Source of the DNA: Sphingobacterium alkalisoli
GTDB lineage: Bacteria > Bacteroidota > Bacteroidia > Sphingobacteriales > Sphingobacteriaceae
Direction: 5' to 3'
Assembly: GCF_005049105.1 (NCBI RefSeq)
Contig: NZ_SUKA01000008.1
Coordinates: forward strand, 62,001 to 126,000
Length of the DNA: 64,000 nucleotides
Shown here piece by piece: positions 45,224-52,966 of this stretch. Below the pieces are notes generated by a model. The model was not told where the DNA came from, did not search any database, and saw only the letters and a list, made by a program, of their open reading frames with translations. The position numbers were made by a program, and so were the translations under genes. The stretch's first letter is position 1, and each line of letters begins with the position of its first letter.

Positions 45224-45919
45224 TTATAAGATTAGCTTCCCTCCTATAGGGGGAAGTTCTAACCGCAATCCAGATTTCTGAAATAATGTTGTAGCTTCTT
45301 TTTTATTTATAGCAATAGGAGGAAAAGTATCATAATGTATACCTACGATGTTTTTACAATTTACAAACTCGGCAGCCTTTACCGCATCAATCATATCCAT
45401 GGTGTAATGTCCACCAATAGGTAAAAAAGCCCAATCTAAATGTAAATCACTCAACAATTTCATCTCTAATGTCAATGCAGTATCCCCGGCAAAGTAAATT
45501 CTTCTATCTCCTATAAAAAAGACATAACCACAAGGAAACCCACCATAGTTTCCATCTGGAGTGGAGTTGGTATGGAGTGCATACACCATTTTCACCTTCC
45601 CAAACGGCAATGTTAATGTGCCACCGAAATTAAATTCGACAACTTTTTCGGGCGCTACACCTTGCTTTCTTACCCATTCAGCCGTTTCAACAATAGCAAC
45701 TACGGTGGCGTTGCTGTTCTTTTGAATAAGTTCCATGTCTGCAACATGATCCTGATGCCCATGTGAAAGAAATATATACTCGGGATGTATTGAACTGACA
45801 TCAATATTCTTAGCTAAAGTATTATAGGTAATAAATGGATCTAACAGCACCTTGGTACCGTTAAAATTAAACTCCACACACGATTGCCCATAATATGTTA
45901 TCGAAATTTGATCCGCCAT
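45224..45919 (-). CDS. UPF0173 metal-dependent hydrolase (MBL fold)
   Basis: A 231-residue metallo-beta-lactamase-fold protein. ATG 45919 (MADQISITYYGQS) is preferred over a TTG eight codons upstream. Metal ligands are visible in FLSHGHQDHVADME, plus later His/Asp positions (FAGDTALT; VGIHYDTFP). The UPF0173 family is widespread and its physiological substrate is unknown. It follows ybaB with a 33-base gap on the same strand and probably shares its transcript. Confidence 0.88.
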   Translation of the reverse strand: MADQISITYYGQSCVEFNFNGTKVLLDPFITYNTLAKNIDVSSIHPEYIFLSHGHQDHVADMELIQKNSNATVVAIVETAEWVRKQGVAPEKVVEFNFGGTLTLPFGKVKMVYALHTNSTPDGNYGGFPCGYVFFIGDRRIYFAGDTALTLEMKLLSDLHLDWAFLPIGGHYTMDMIDAVKAAEFVNCKNIVGIHYDTFPPIAINKKEATTLFQKSGLRLELPPIGGKLIL

Positions 45920-45952
45920 TTGATTATTATTTAATATATCCAAGAATTTTCG

Positions 45953-46261
45953 CTAGCCTTTGTTAAACAAATTACCCAAACCTCCAAGCATATCTTGTGT
46001 AGCTGCTTGCATTTCTGTTTGGCTTACATTCTCAGCTTGTGCCAACGCTTTATTTAGCGCAACAATTAGTAATTCCTCAATTTGTTCCTTATCTCCATCC
46101 TGAAAAATTTCATCACTGATGCTTACCTCTTTAATCTCTTTATTCGCTGTAGCAACGACTCGTATCTTCCCTCCTTCTGCCTCTCCAGACACAGCAATAT
46201 TATTCAATCTAGCTTTGATTTCTTCTGCCTTTTGTTGAGCTTGAAATAATTTATCGAACAT
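45953..46261 (-). CDS. YbaB/EbfC family nucleoid-associated protein
   Basis: A 102-residue protein with the YbaB fold signature: a helix beginning FQAQQKAEEIKARL, the beta strands GEAEGGKIRVVATANKEI and a C-terminal helix (LNKALAQAENVSQTEM). YbaB proteins form dimers that bind DNA and are often linked to recombination genes; here it is next to UPF0173 instead, so its exact role is unspecified. Length and pattern are normal. Confidence 0.9.
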   Translation of the reverse strand: MFDKLFQAQQKAEEIKARLNNIAVSGEAEGGKIRVVATANKEIKEVSISDEIFQDGDKEQIEELLIVALNKALAQAENVSQTEMQAATQDMLGGLGNLFNKG

Positions 46262-46354
46262 AGTTTTTCATCTATTAGTATTTAGGCCAAGTTACGAAAT
46301 CGCTATCGTAGCTCAAAATTAGGATTTGAATTAGGTTAATACAAAAGACCTACT

Positions 46355-46362
46355 TACTTTTG
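46355..46362 (+). promoter_or_regulatory. Candidate -7 promoter box, near-leaderless
   Basis: TACTTTTG matches TAnnTTTG and ends four bases before the ATG at 46367, so transcription would begin at or beside the start codon. A TTTG lies upstream at 46325-46328 but 26 bases away, somewhat too far. No ribosome-binding site is visible either. Confidence 0.4.
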
Positions 46363-46366
46363 TAAC

Positions 46367-46855
46367 ATGACAAAATACGAAAAACTAATCGAAGAGTTGA
46401 AGTCTGTTAACCCGGAAGAAGCAGCTAGTCTAGAAGAAGAAATCGACATCATCGTACATAAGTTAAAATTCCTTCCAATAGAAAGTTTTTCAAATGTCGT
46501 TTTATTGGATCAGCAAAAAAACTTTGAACCATACACTTCCTCAACTATAGCTGAAAAAGTCAAAATAGCCGGTGGTAACTTGATAAGCAACCTAGATTCT
46601 AATGCCGATAAAATTATCATTATCCAGCAAGACGATTCGCTTTACAACATACTCCCATCATTACTTCGTAAACCCGAGATTAGAGACTCAAAGGCTTTTA
46701 CTGATAATACAATCTATATTATTTATCGCTCGAATTTCGACAAAGACGACATAAATTACCTTTCCGATACTGAAATTTTAGCCGAGATATTACAACCGAA
46801 ATATTTTTTCTACGGAAGAGATGGGATCGACTGGGTCAAATTTGAAATAAACTAA
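46367..46855 (+). CDS. Cytoplasmic protein resembling one lobe of a class III binding protein
   Basis: A 162-residue protein without signal peptide. The stretch SFSNVVLLDQQKNFEPYTSS, then IAEKVKIAGGNLIS, ADKIIIIQQDD, the KAFTDNTIYII strand and LAEILQPKYFFYG follow the pattern of the C-terminal lobe of BtuF/FhuD-type ABC substrate-binding proteins (ADVII..., GxVYxI, LAEILHPE). With no N-lobe and no export signal it cannot act as a normal transporter component. It may sense or carry a ligand in the cytoplasm. The assignment rests on pattern similarity only. Confidence 0.5.
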   Translation: MTKYEKLIEELKSVNPEEAASLEEEIDIIVHKLKFLPIESFSNVVLLDQQKNFEPYTSSTIAEKVKIAGGNLISNLDSNADKIIIIQQDDSLYNILPSLLRKPEIRDSKAFTDNTIYIIYRSNFDKDDINYLSDTEILAEILQPKYFFYGRDGIDWVKFEIN

Positions 46856-46895
46856 AAAATAGGGTTTGGAAAATTTCCAAACCCTATTTTTTAGT
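46851..46895. terminator. Bidirectional terminator containing both stop codons
   Basis: A perfect inverted repeat with 22-base arms around one central base: ACTAAAAAATAGGGTTTGG... mirrored by ...CCAAACCCTATTTTTTAGT. The TAA of the plus-strand gene (46853-46855) and the TAA of the minus-strand gene (46893-46891) are symmetric parts of the arms. T runs on both strands suit termination in both directions. Confidence 0.88.
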
Positions 46896-47817
46896 TTATA
46901 AACTTCTTCCGAAGAACGACATATAATTTATCAACAGTTTGTGGCTTTTCAGACCAACCGTTCTTCAACGCATAATTAGACTGCAAAAAAGCGTCCGCTT
47001 CGGAAAAATTGTCAAAACGATTTAGAAGTTCTATTGCTTCACTGTATGCCAAGCTGTAACCATTGAACAGATCTTTTATAAACAACAATTTATCATTCAG
47101 ACTTATAGCAGATTTCAAATCTAAGATGCGTTCGCTTGATGCGGAAGTCTGAAATTGCTGTGTAAAATTCGTGCCCGTTTGTTTTTGTTGTTGAATCATT
47201 TCATTTAAAGTAAGGGGGCGAGTAGGTTTAAAAGACTCTTCAAACTTCATCGATTTCTCCTCCTCCACAATTTGATTGACAATGGGAGCCTCCTCTTCCT
47301 TTTCTTTAACAGTATCAGCGTCCATAAGAAATACTGGCCGTTCAGTTGCTTGTTCAAGAATAGGCTCTTCCCGTTTCGGAACTTCAACCACTTCTTCGAT
47401 CACTTCATCTTCAAAATCATCCTGAGCAGCTTCTTCCTGTTCCGAGATATCATTAGTTGTATTAATAGTTTCCGTTTGAGTAAACAGAGGTTCTTCTTGC
47501 GGAACCTCTACAATCTCTTCTACTACTTTTTGCCCATCCAATTCTTTATGTTCCAATTCAGATAACGGAGTAAAAATTGAATTGGGGATCTCGGTGGATT
47601 GATCTACTGGTTCATTCTCACTTTCTACCGCAACGACTAAAGTTGTCAAATTTCTTAAAGCATCGATATGGACGCACAAATAATTCATTTTACCAGCAAG
47701 CAAAACCAATTCTACTGGGTCTAGATTCACTTCTGCTTTCATATCGGCATATTGCGAGTTTATTTCTGCTAATAAAGTGTCAATTTTTGTAAATAATTGT
47801 GATTTTGACTTTGCCAT
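46891..47817 (-). CDS. Conserved Bacteroidetes hypothetical protein
   Basis: A 308-residue cytoplasmic protein. The N-terminal ~70 residues are helical ([18 protein letters not shown]). A long acidic, probably disordered middle (about 75-210; [23 protein letters not shown]) follows. The C-terminal ~75 residues (about 232-308) are a compact helical domain ([40 protein letters not shown]) that I recognise as recurring in Bacteroidetes hypothetical proteins. Function unknown. It is transcribed away from tdk. Confidence 0.75.
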   Translation of the reverse strand: MAKSKSQLFTKIDTLLAEINSQYADMKAEVNLDPVELVLLAGKMNYLCVHIDALRNLTTLVVAVESENEPVDQSTEIPNSIFTPLSELEHKELDGQKVVEEIVEVPQEEPLFTQTETINTTNDISEQEEAAQDDFEDEVIEEVVEVPKREEPILEQATERPVFLMDADTVKEKEEEAPIVNQIVEEEKSMKFEESFKPTRPLTLNEMIQQQKQTGTNFTQQFQTSASSERILDLKSAISLNDKLLFIKDLFNGYSLAYSEAIELLNRFDNFSEADAFLQSNYALKNGWSEKPQTVDKLYVVLRKKFIN

Positions 47818-48008
47818 TAGATATATTAAATTTATATGTAATCATTAATTTTGGTGAGGGAATACGCCTAACAAAATCTCTTGATTCTGATGCAGTTCAA
47901 AAATATCTCTCACGCTGATACCTCAAAAATAATATATAATTTCGATATTCGTGCAGAAGTATCACAGGTTTTATAGAAAGTTAACAGTTTCTGATCTACA
48001 TTTAAATT

Positions 48009-48596
48009 ATGCTTTTTTCGGAACACAATTTCAACAATAGAAATAGACAGGTAGGGAGTATTGAAGTCATTTGTGGTTCTATGTTTTCTGGAAAAACAGA
48101 AGAATTGATACGCCGGATGAGAAGAGCGCAATTTGCAAAACTTAAAGTTGAAATTTTCAAACCGTCCATGGATATCCGTTATGCCGATAAAGAAGTCGTA
48201 TCTCACGATAGCAACAGTATTCCTTCCACTCCTATCAACCATTCTTCAGCGATATTACTACTGAGTAGCGACACAGAAGTAGTTGGAATAGACGAGGCTC
48301 AATTCTTCGACGACGAATTGCCAAATGTCTGTATTCAACTAGCAAATAAGGGTATTCGAGTCATCGTTGCAGGATTAGATATGGATTACCAGGGAAGACC
48401 CTTTGGACCAATGCCGAATCTTCTCGCTATTGCAGAACATGTCATTAAAGTTCATGCTGTATGTATGCAATGCGGCGCTCCCGCAAATTATTCGTATCGT
48501 TTTAACGAAAATAAAGATATCGTTTTACTGGGCGAGAAAGAAAGCTATGAACCAAGATGCAGATATTGCTACTACAAATTAGTCAAATCTATTTAA
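48009..48596 (+). CDS. tdk: Thymidine kinase (type II)
   Basis: A 195-residue tetrameric-type thymidine kinase for thymidine salvage. The P-loop is [18 protein letters not shown] (residues about 22-40), the Walker B/lasso region is [14 protein letters not shown] and the zinc lobe has the Cys pairs CMQCG and CRYCYY. The start at 48009 gives the N-terminal extension usual in Bacteroidetes. A candidate small-RNA gene lies just downstream. Confidence 0.95.
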   Translation: MLFSEHNFNNRNRQVGSIEVICGSMFSGKTEELIRRMRRAQFAKLKVEIFKPSMDIRYADKEVVSHDSNSIPSTPINHSSAILLLSSDTEVVGIDEAQFFDDELPNVCIQLANKGIRVIVAGLDMDYQGRPFGPMPNLLAIAEHVIKVHAVCMQCGAPANYSYRFNENKDIVLLGEKESYEPRCRYCYYKLVKSI

Positions 48597-48654
48597 CAGA
48601 AACTTAATATTATATAACAAAATTTAACCAAAATGCCACTTACCTTTGTAAGGT

Positions 48655-48738
48655 ACTTAGGGTAAGGTACTTCATAAAAATTAGGTTTATTGTTGGTTAG
48701 TAGAAAGGAGCTTTGAAAATTCAAAAGCTCCTTTTTTT
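48655..48738 (+). ncRNA. Candidate small RNA between tdk and the glutathione peroxidase gene
   Basis: TACCTTTG (48641-48648) matches the -7 promoter box; from about 48655 there are ~50 bases with no open frame, including a repeat of TAAGGTACTT, then a strong intrinsic terminator (48705-48738: AAGGAGCTTT pairing with AAAAGCTCCTT, seven T). The terminator is oriented for the plus strand and lies over 100 bases after the tdk stop, so it may simply end tdk transcription. No -33 box was seen. Family not recognised. Confidence 0.4.
48705..48738 (+). terminator. Intrinsic terminator downstream of tdk
   Basis: AAGGAGCTTTGAA pairs with TTCAAAAGCTCCTT with a single-base bulge and is followed by a T7 run. 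It ends three bases before the convergent glutathione peroxidase gene. Confidence 0.8.
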
Positions 48739-48741
48739 ATA

Positions 48742-49254
48742 TCACAATTTACTAACAATGTCTTTGTGAAGTGGTGTCACCGCCGAACGATACCGGTGTA
48801 TCAATTTACCCTTTTCATCAATTAGATACTTTTCGAAGTTCCATTTTATATCGCCTGTAAAATCTGGATTAGCCTGCTCATTCAAATATTTAAATAAAGG
48901 GTCTATATCTTTGCCCTTAACCTCTACTTTCTCCGAAAGAACGAAAGTAACACCAAAATTTTTCTCGCAAAAAGATTGAATTTCCATATTAGTACCCGCC
49001 TCCTGATTTCCGAAGTTGTTTGCGGGGAAGCCAATGACAACAACCTTATCTCCGTAAAGGGTGTGCAATTCCTGCAATTCTTTATACTGCTTGGTAAAAC
49101 CGCACTTAGAAGCGGTGTTCACTATTAGAATTTTCTTCCCTTTGAAATCTGACAGGCTTACTTTTTCCCCGTCCATAGAAGTAAAGGAAAAATCGTAAAT
49201 AGATGTTGGTGGAATGACCATATTCAACATCATGATTAAAGACATGATAAGCAT
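48742..49254 (-). CDS. Glutathione peroxidase (Cys type)
   Basis: A 170-residue thioredoxin-fold peroxidase. The active-site motif is VNTASKCGFTKQYKEL, with Cys where animal enzymes carry selenocysteine; FPANNFGNQEAG (Gln) and the WNFEKYLID (Trp/Asn) motif complete the catalytic tetrad. The start is a Met-rich hydrophobic segment that may be an export or anchor signal, so the mature enzyme could be periplasmic. It follows the second kinase gene by 16 bases and is likely co-transcribed with it. Bacterial Cys-type enzymes usually rely on thioredoxin rather than glutathione. Confidence 0.92.
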   Translation of the reverse strand: MLIMSLIMMLNMVIPPTSIYDFSFTSMDGEKVSLSDFKGKKILIVNTASKCGFTKQYKELQELHTLYGDKVVVIGFPANNFGNQEAGTNMEIQSFCEKNFGVTFVLSEKVEVKGKDIDPLFKYLNEQANPDFTGDIKWNFEKYLIDEKGKLIHRYRSAVTPLHKDIVSKL

Positions 49255-49270
49255 AATTTTTCTTTTTATA

Positions 49271-50134
49271 TTACATCTGTTGGTAATTCATCTCACGCTG
49301 AATTACAAATTCATACAATTCTTCAATTGGTGACTTAAGAATCTTGCCGACCCGTACACCATGTACTTCGCATACTTCGCGAAGGTGCATATCAAAATGA
49401 TAAGCTATCCGTCCCACAAAATTACATTCGTATTCCCAATAATTAGGATAACTCATTATATTCGTCCGGACATACTCGTCAAATCCATTCCTTAGTAGGT
49501 TATCAATAAAGGGGTGTAATCTATTTTCATTCATAAACTCCGCAAATGAAGCCAAATATGAATTAGCTCGCTCTTTTTGATATACATTCTTAATAACAAT
49601 ATCTTTGGTCAATTTGTATTTCTCCCCGAATACCTTAGCTAGATCACGTGGCATTTTTTCATACAGATAACTCGTTATCAACTGTTTCCCAAACCAGGAT
49701 CCTGAACCTTCGTCTCCGAGTACGTATCCATTACCATTATGACTTAGCGATAGATTATCACCGTTAAAGAAACTGATATCTGATCCGGTACCTACTGTAG
49801 AGACATAACCTTTCTTGTGTCCACAGGTAGCATATGCAGCTCCCAATAAATCGCTCTCTACTGATATAAAAGCATGAGGAAATAAATTTGTAAGTGCATT
49901 CGAAACGATTTCCCGTCGATCGGGCGTGACACACCCCGCTCCAAAAAAATACACCTCCCGTATCTCCTCAATATAGGGAATAATCTCAGGCACTTCCTTC
50001 ATCACCTTTTCAATATCTTTTTCACTCATAAAGAAAGGGTTCAGACCTTTAGTTCTAAACTGCAAGGGTTTGCTGTCTGGAACACTCAACATCCAATCCG
50101 AGCTTGACGAACCACTATCAGCTACTAATATCAT
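49271..50134 (-). CDS. Second GlcNAc-kinase-like protein with altered phosphate motif
   Basis: A 287-residue paralogue of 44315-45175 with the same ASKHA plan: the phosphate-2 motif is YVSTVGTGSDISFFNG and VLGDEGSGSWFGKQLI matches the adenosine-side motif. The first phosphate motif is changed: DSGSSSSDWML instead of DGGSTKTNWCL, replacing Thr-Lys-Thr by Ser-Ser-Ser. That could alter activity or substrate. Ends with the same LKSPIEELYEFV element as the paralogue (RSPIDDLVKF). The gene precedes the peroxidase gene in one transcription unit. Confidence 0.8.
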   Translation of the reverse strand: MILVADSGSSSSDWMLSVPDSKPLQFRTKGLNPFFMSEKDIEKVMKEVPEIIPYIEEIREVYFFGAGCVTPDRREIVSNALTNLFPHAFISVESDLLGAAYATCGHKKGYVSTVGTGSDISFFNGDNLSLSHNGNGYVLGDEGSGSWFGKQLITSYLYEKMPRDLAKVFGEKYKLTKDIVIKNVYQKERANSYLASFAEFMNENRLHPFIDNLLRNGFDEYVRTNIMSYPNYWEYECNFVGRIAYHFDMHLREVCEVHGVRVGKILKSPIEELYEFVIQREMNYQQM

Positions 50135-50169
50135 AAGTATACTCTTTTTTTAGGTATCCACACGTACTT

Positions 50170-50177
50170 CAAACTTA
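50170..50177 (-). promoter_or_regulatory. Candidate -7 promoter box of the second kinase gene
   Basis: The minus strand reads TAAGTTTG, an exact TAnnTTTG match, 36 bases before the start codon. No -33 TTG was found at the expected distance. Confidence 0.4.
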
Positions 50178-50320
50178 GATAAAATGCTTTGGATTCACGA
50201 ATACTTAATGAAAAAAATATTTTTTAAGTGTTATATTGTTATGCAATATATATGGTTTACATATAAAATTAAATTTTAGATTACTTTTCTCCGCCTTTCT
50301 AAATTCAACAAATATTTATT

Positions 50321-50350
50321 TTGAATGAGGCTACTTTAAGTTTAGTTTTG
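50321..50350 (+). promoter_or_regulatory. Promoter of the M61 peptidase gene
   Basis: TTG (50321-50323), a 19-base spacer and TAGTTTTG (50343-50350) fit the Bacteroidetes promoter fully. The start site would be near 50356, about 30 bases before ATG 50388. This supports the 50388 start over the TTG at 50373. Confidence 0.6.
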
Positions 50351-50387
50351 TAAATTGACATCATTCACCTAATTGCTGTATTCTACT

Positions 50388-52127
50388 ATGTCTTTACCTT
50401 CCATATTCTTTCATATTTCTTTTGTCGAACCGCAGGCTCATTATGCAGAAATAACCATGCAAATTGACGGACTACGAGAACCCTTTATAGATATAAAAAT
50501 GCCCGTGTGGGCACCAGGATCATATCTTATACGTGAATATGCTAAAAATGTAGAAAGACTCCAAGCATACACCGGCTCCGAAGAACTCATTCCACATGAA
50601 AAGACCTCCAAAAATACATGGCGTATTTATTCGAACAATAACGATATTCGAATTCGTTATAGTATATACGGTTTTGAAAATTCGGTGCGCACAAATTTTA
50701 TAGATAGTTCTCATGCATTTCTAAGCCCTGTAGGAACCTTTATGTACGTAGACGGTTATCTCAACAACCCCGTACAGGTACAGATTGAAATACCAGATTT
50801 CTGGTCAAAAATATCTACCGGATTAGAAAAATCCACCAATTTACCCAACACCTATATAGCACCAAATTTTGATATTTTATTCGACTCTCCGATTGAAATT
50901 GGCAACCAAGATACGTGGACGTTTGATATAGATGGGACATTGCATGAATGTGCTATGGTAGGTGGAGGTGTTTACGACAAAGACAAACTCACTCAAGATA
51001 TCACAACCATTGTAGAGGAAGAAAATCGGATCTGGGGATGCAATCCCAATGCATATTATCTTTTTATCACCCATAATTACCAAAGTAACAATGGAGGATT
51101 AGAGCATTTCAATTCGACAGTACTTGCTACCTCGCGGTTCGGTTATAATCAAGAGACCACTTACAAAAGCTACTTAAGCCTGGTTGCACATGAATACTTT
51201 CATCTCTGGAATGTAAAGAGACTAAGACCTAAAGCATTAGGCCCATTTGACTATGAAGCGGAAAACTACACAACCGGACTTTGGATCATGGAGGGCTTTA
51301 CGTCATATTATGACAACCTCATCATCCGAAGATGCTCTTTTTCCGACGAAAAAGAATATCTTCAGATGCTCGCGTTGGATTTCAATACGGTGTACAATAG
51401 ACCGGGACATGAAATACAAAGCGCTGCATTAGCTAGTCATGATGCATGGATAAAACAATACCGCCCCGATGAGAACTCACACAACAGCAGTATTTCCTAT
51501 TATAATAAAGGTGCTATGCTGGCATCTGCAATAGACTTAAAAATATTGGCTGAAACACATGGTCAAAAACGTCTAGACGACGTACTCAAATCCGCTTATC
51601 AGAAATTTTATCTTGTAGAAAACCGTGGGTTTGAAGAACATGAACTCATGGAACTCGTCCATCAGATTACGCACGTAGATGTGTCCGAAATATTCCATGC
51701 GGCCCACACGTTGGAAGAACTGGATTACAATTGGTATTTCAATAAAGTGGGATACGAAATAGTCAACCTCAACTCAGGTGTACAGCCTCTTTCCATGGGT
51801 ATAAAGACCGTAAACAACGACACGCGGATAATCGTTAAAGCTGTAGACCGTAATTCAGGCGCCTGGAAAGGTGGAATCAACGTAGATGACGAAATTCTTG
51901 CTGCTAACGGTTATCGGATGGATCCAACGGGTCGCACAATCGATTACATTTTGGCAAGTAGCAAAGAGGGTGATTACGTAAGTTTAATCATCTCGCGCGA
52001 CGGATTAATCAAAAACCTAAACATACAACTTCAATATTCCGAGAAAAAATCATTCACCATTCAACGGAAGGAAACTGCTACTTCAGAAGAGAGAAGACTG
52101 GGGAATATATGGATTGCTTTAGATTAA
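50388..52127 (+). CDS. M61 family metallopeptidase with PDZ domain
   Basis: A 579-residue glycyl-aminopeptidase-type protein. The N-terminal beta domain (about 1-160; MPVWAPGSYLIREYAKNV is family-typical) precedes the thermolysin-like catalytic domain with LVAHEYFHLWNVKRLRP, putting the zinc HExxH at 268-272, and the Glu ligand in GLWIMEGFTSYYD. A PDZ domain lies near the C-terminus (about 440-560, DEILAANGYRMDP). There is no obvious signal peptide, so it is likely cytoplasmic. Natural substrates unknown. Confidence 0.92.
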   Translation: MSLPSIFFHISFVEPQAHYAEITMQIDGLREPFIDIKMPVWAPGSYLIREYAKNVERLQAYTGSEELIPHEKTSKNTWRIYSNNNDIRIRYSIYGFENSVRTNFIDSSHAFLSPVGTFMYVDGYLNNPVQVQIEIPDFWSKISTGLEKSTNLPNTYIAPNFDILFDSPIEIGNQDTWTFDIDGTLHECAMVGGGVYDKDKLTQDITTIVEEENRIWGCNPNAYYLFITHNYQSNNGGLEHFNSTVLATSRFGYNQETTYKSYLSLVAHEYFHLWNVKRLRPKALGPFDYEAENYTTGLWIMEGFTSYYDNLIIRRCSFSDEKEYLQMLALDFNTVYNRPGHEIQSAALASHDAWIKQYRPDENSHNSSISYYNKGAMLASAIDLKILAETHGQKRLDDVLKSAYQKFYLVENRGFEEHELMELVHQITHVDVSEIFHAAHTLEELDYNWYFNKVGYEIVNLNSGVQPLSMGIKTVNNDTRIIVKAVDRNSGAWKGGINVDDEILAANGYRMDPTGRTIDYILASSKEGDYVSLIISRDGLIKNLNIQLQYSEKKSFTIQRKETATSEERRLGNIWIALD

Positions 52128-52153
52128 CAATAAAAGGGGCTGTCTAAAAAGCA

Positions 52154-52249
52154 CAACATCGTCGTCATCGAACCGGAGGGACGATGTTGAAGCAATCTGA
52201 CGATGTAAAAAACGTAGATTGCTTCAACATTCTTCCTCGCAATGACTCG
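52154..52249. repeat. REP-like element with two alternative hairpins
   Basis: CAACATCGTC (52154-52163) pairs with GACGATGTTG (52180-52189), and the overlapping ATGTTGAAGCAATCT (52184-52198) pairs perfectly with AGATTGCTTCAACAT (52216-52230). Shared bases mean only one hairpin forms at a time. The flank reads, on the minus strand, GAGTCATTGCGAGGAAGA, resembling a dispersed palindrome common in Bacteroidetes genomes. It sits between two convergent genes. Confidence 0.65.
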
Positions 52250-52292
52250 TTTTTCTTGTAGGTAACGACCATTTTAAACACCTTCTTTATTG

Positions 52293-52796
52293 TTAGAACT
52301 TGTAACGTATAGAAAGGCCAAAAGGGTCAATCAATCGGATTGAACTCTCTTGTATAAAATCAAAATAAGGTTTTACATCTAACGATACGGCCAAAGGCGT
52401 TGTGGGTATACTATACTCTACGCCAATAATACCATCTATACTAAGCGCTAATTCAGAAGAAGTATCTATCTGTTCTCCCGCTGCATTTCTATAGGCTTTG
52501 TATTTATAACTACCTATACTTCCACCTACACCGTAAAACCAAGAAAAATCTCCAGTGATAGGTTTATGCCATTCATATAGACCAACAACTCTAAAACGGC
52601 TAGATCTTGAATTACTTTGCACGCTCATGATACCTTCAATTGCATGGTCCTCAGCCAATGTGTACCGATAAGTAATACCAGTAGCACTACCGAACCTTGC
52701 TCCTATCGCGTGTTGACTAGGAAGCTGAGCCAATGCATCTTTACCAAAAAATAAAACTGTACCTAATAAAAAAATACTGCGTAATGTGCTCTTCAT
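52293..52796 (-). CDS. Small outer-membrane beta-barrel protein
   Basis: A 167-residue protein with a signal peptide (MKSTLRSIFLLGTVLFFGKD, ending near ALAQ) and alternating strands (SATGITYRYTLAE; GLYEWHKPI; FYGVGGSIGSY) typical of 8-stranded OmpA/OmpW-like barrels, ending in SIRYKF. ATG 52796 is preferred to the TTG at 52817. No enzymatic or binding motif is visible. Function unknown. Confidence 0.75.
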   Translation of the reverse strand: MKSTLRSIFLLGTVLFFGKDALAQLPSQHAIGARFGSATGITYRYTLAEDHAIEGIMSVQSNSRSSRFRVVGLYEWHKPITGDFSWFYGVGGSIGSYKYKAYRNAAGEQIDTSSELALSIDGIIGVEYSIPTTPLAVSLDVKPYFDFIQESSIRLIDPFGLSIRYKF

Positions 52797-52821
52797 ATAT
52801 AAACTTAAATTATTCAAATGT

Positions 52822-52829
52822 CAAAAGTA
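52822..52829 (-). promoter_or_regulatory. Candidate -7 promoter box of the small barrel gene
   Basis: The minus strand reads TACTTTTG, an exact TAnnTTTG match, about 25 bases before ATG 52796. No clear -33 TTG at the expected spacing. Confidence 0.35.
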
Positions 52830-52966
52830 ATACTATTTTTAAACGTATAAAACTAAAAATAGGTATATAAAATATGATAATTTATGTTCGCTTAGACGAC
52901 TTAATTTGTTATATTTAGAACTGTTGATCAGAAACAAATTATAAACACACATTAAATTCTACGTAT

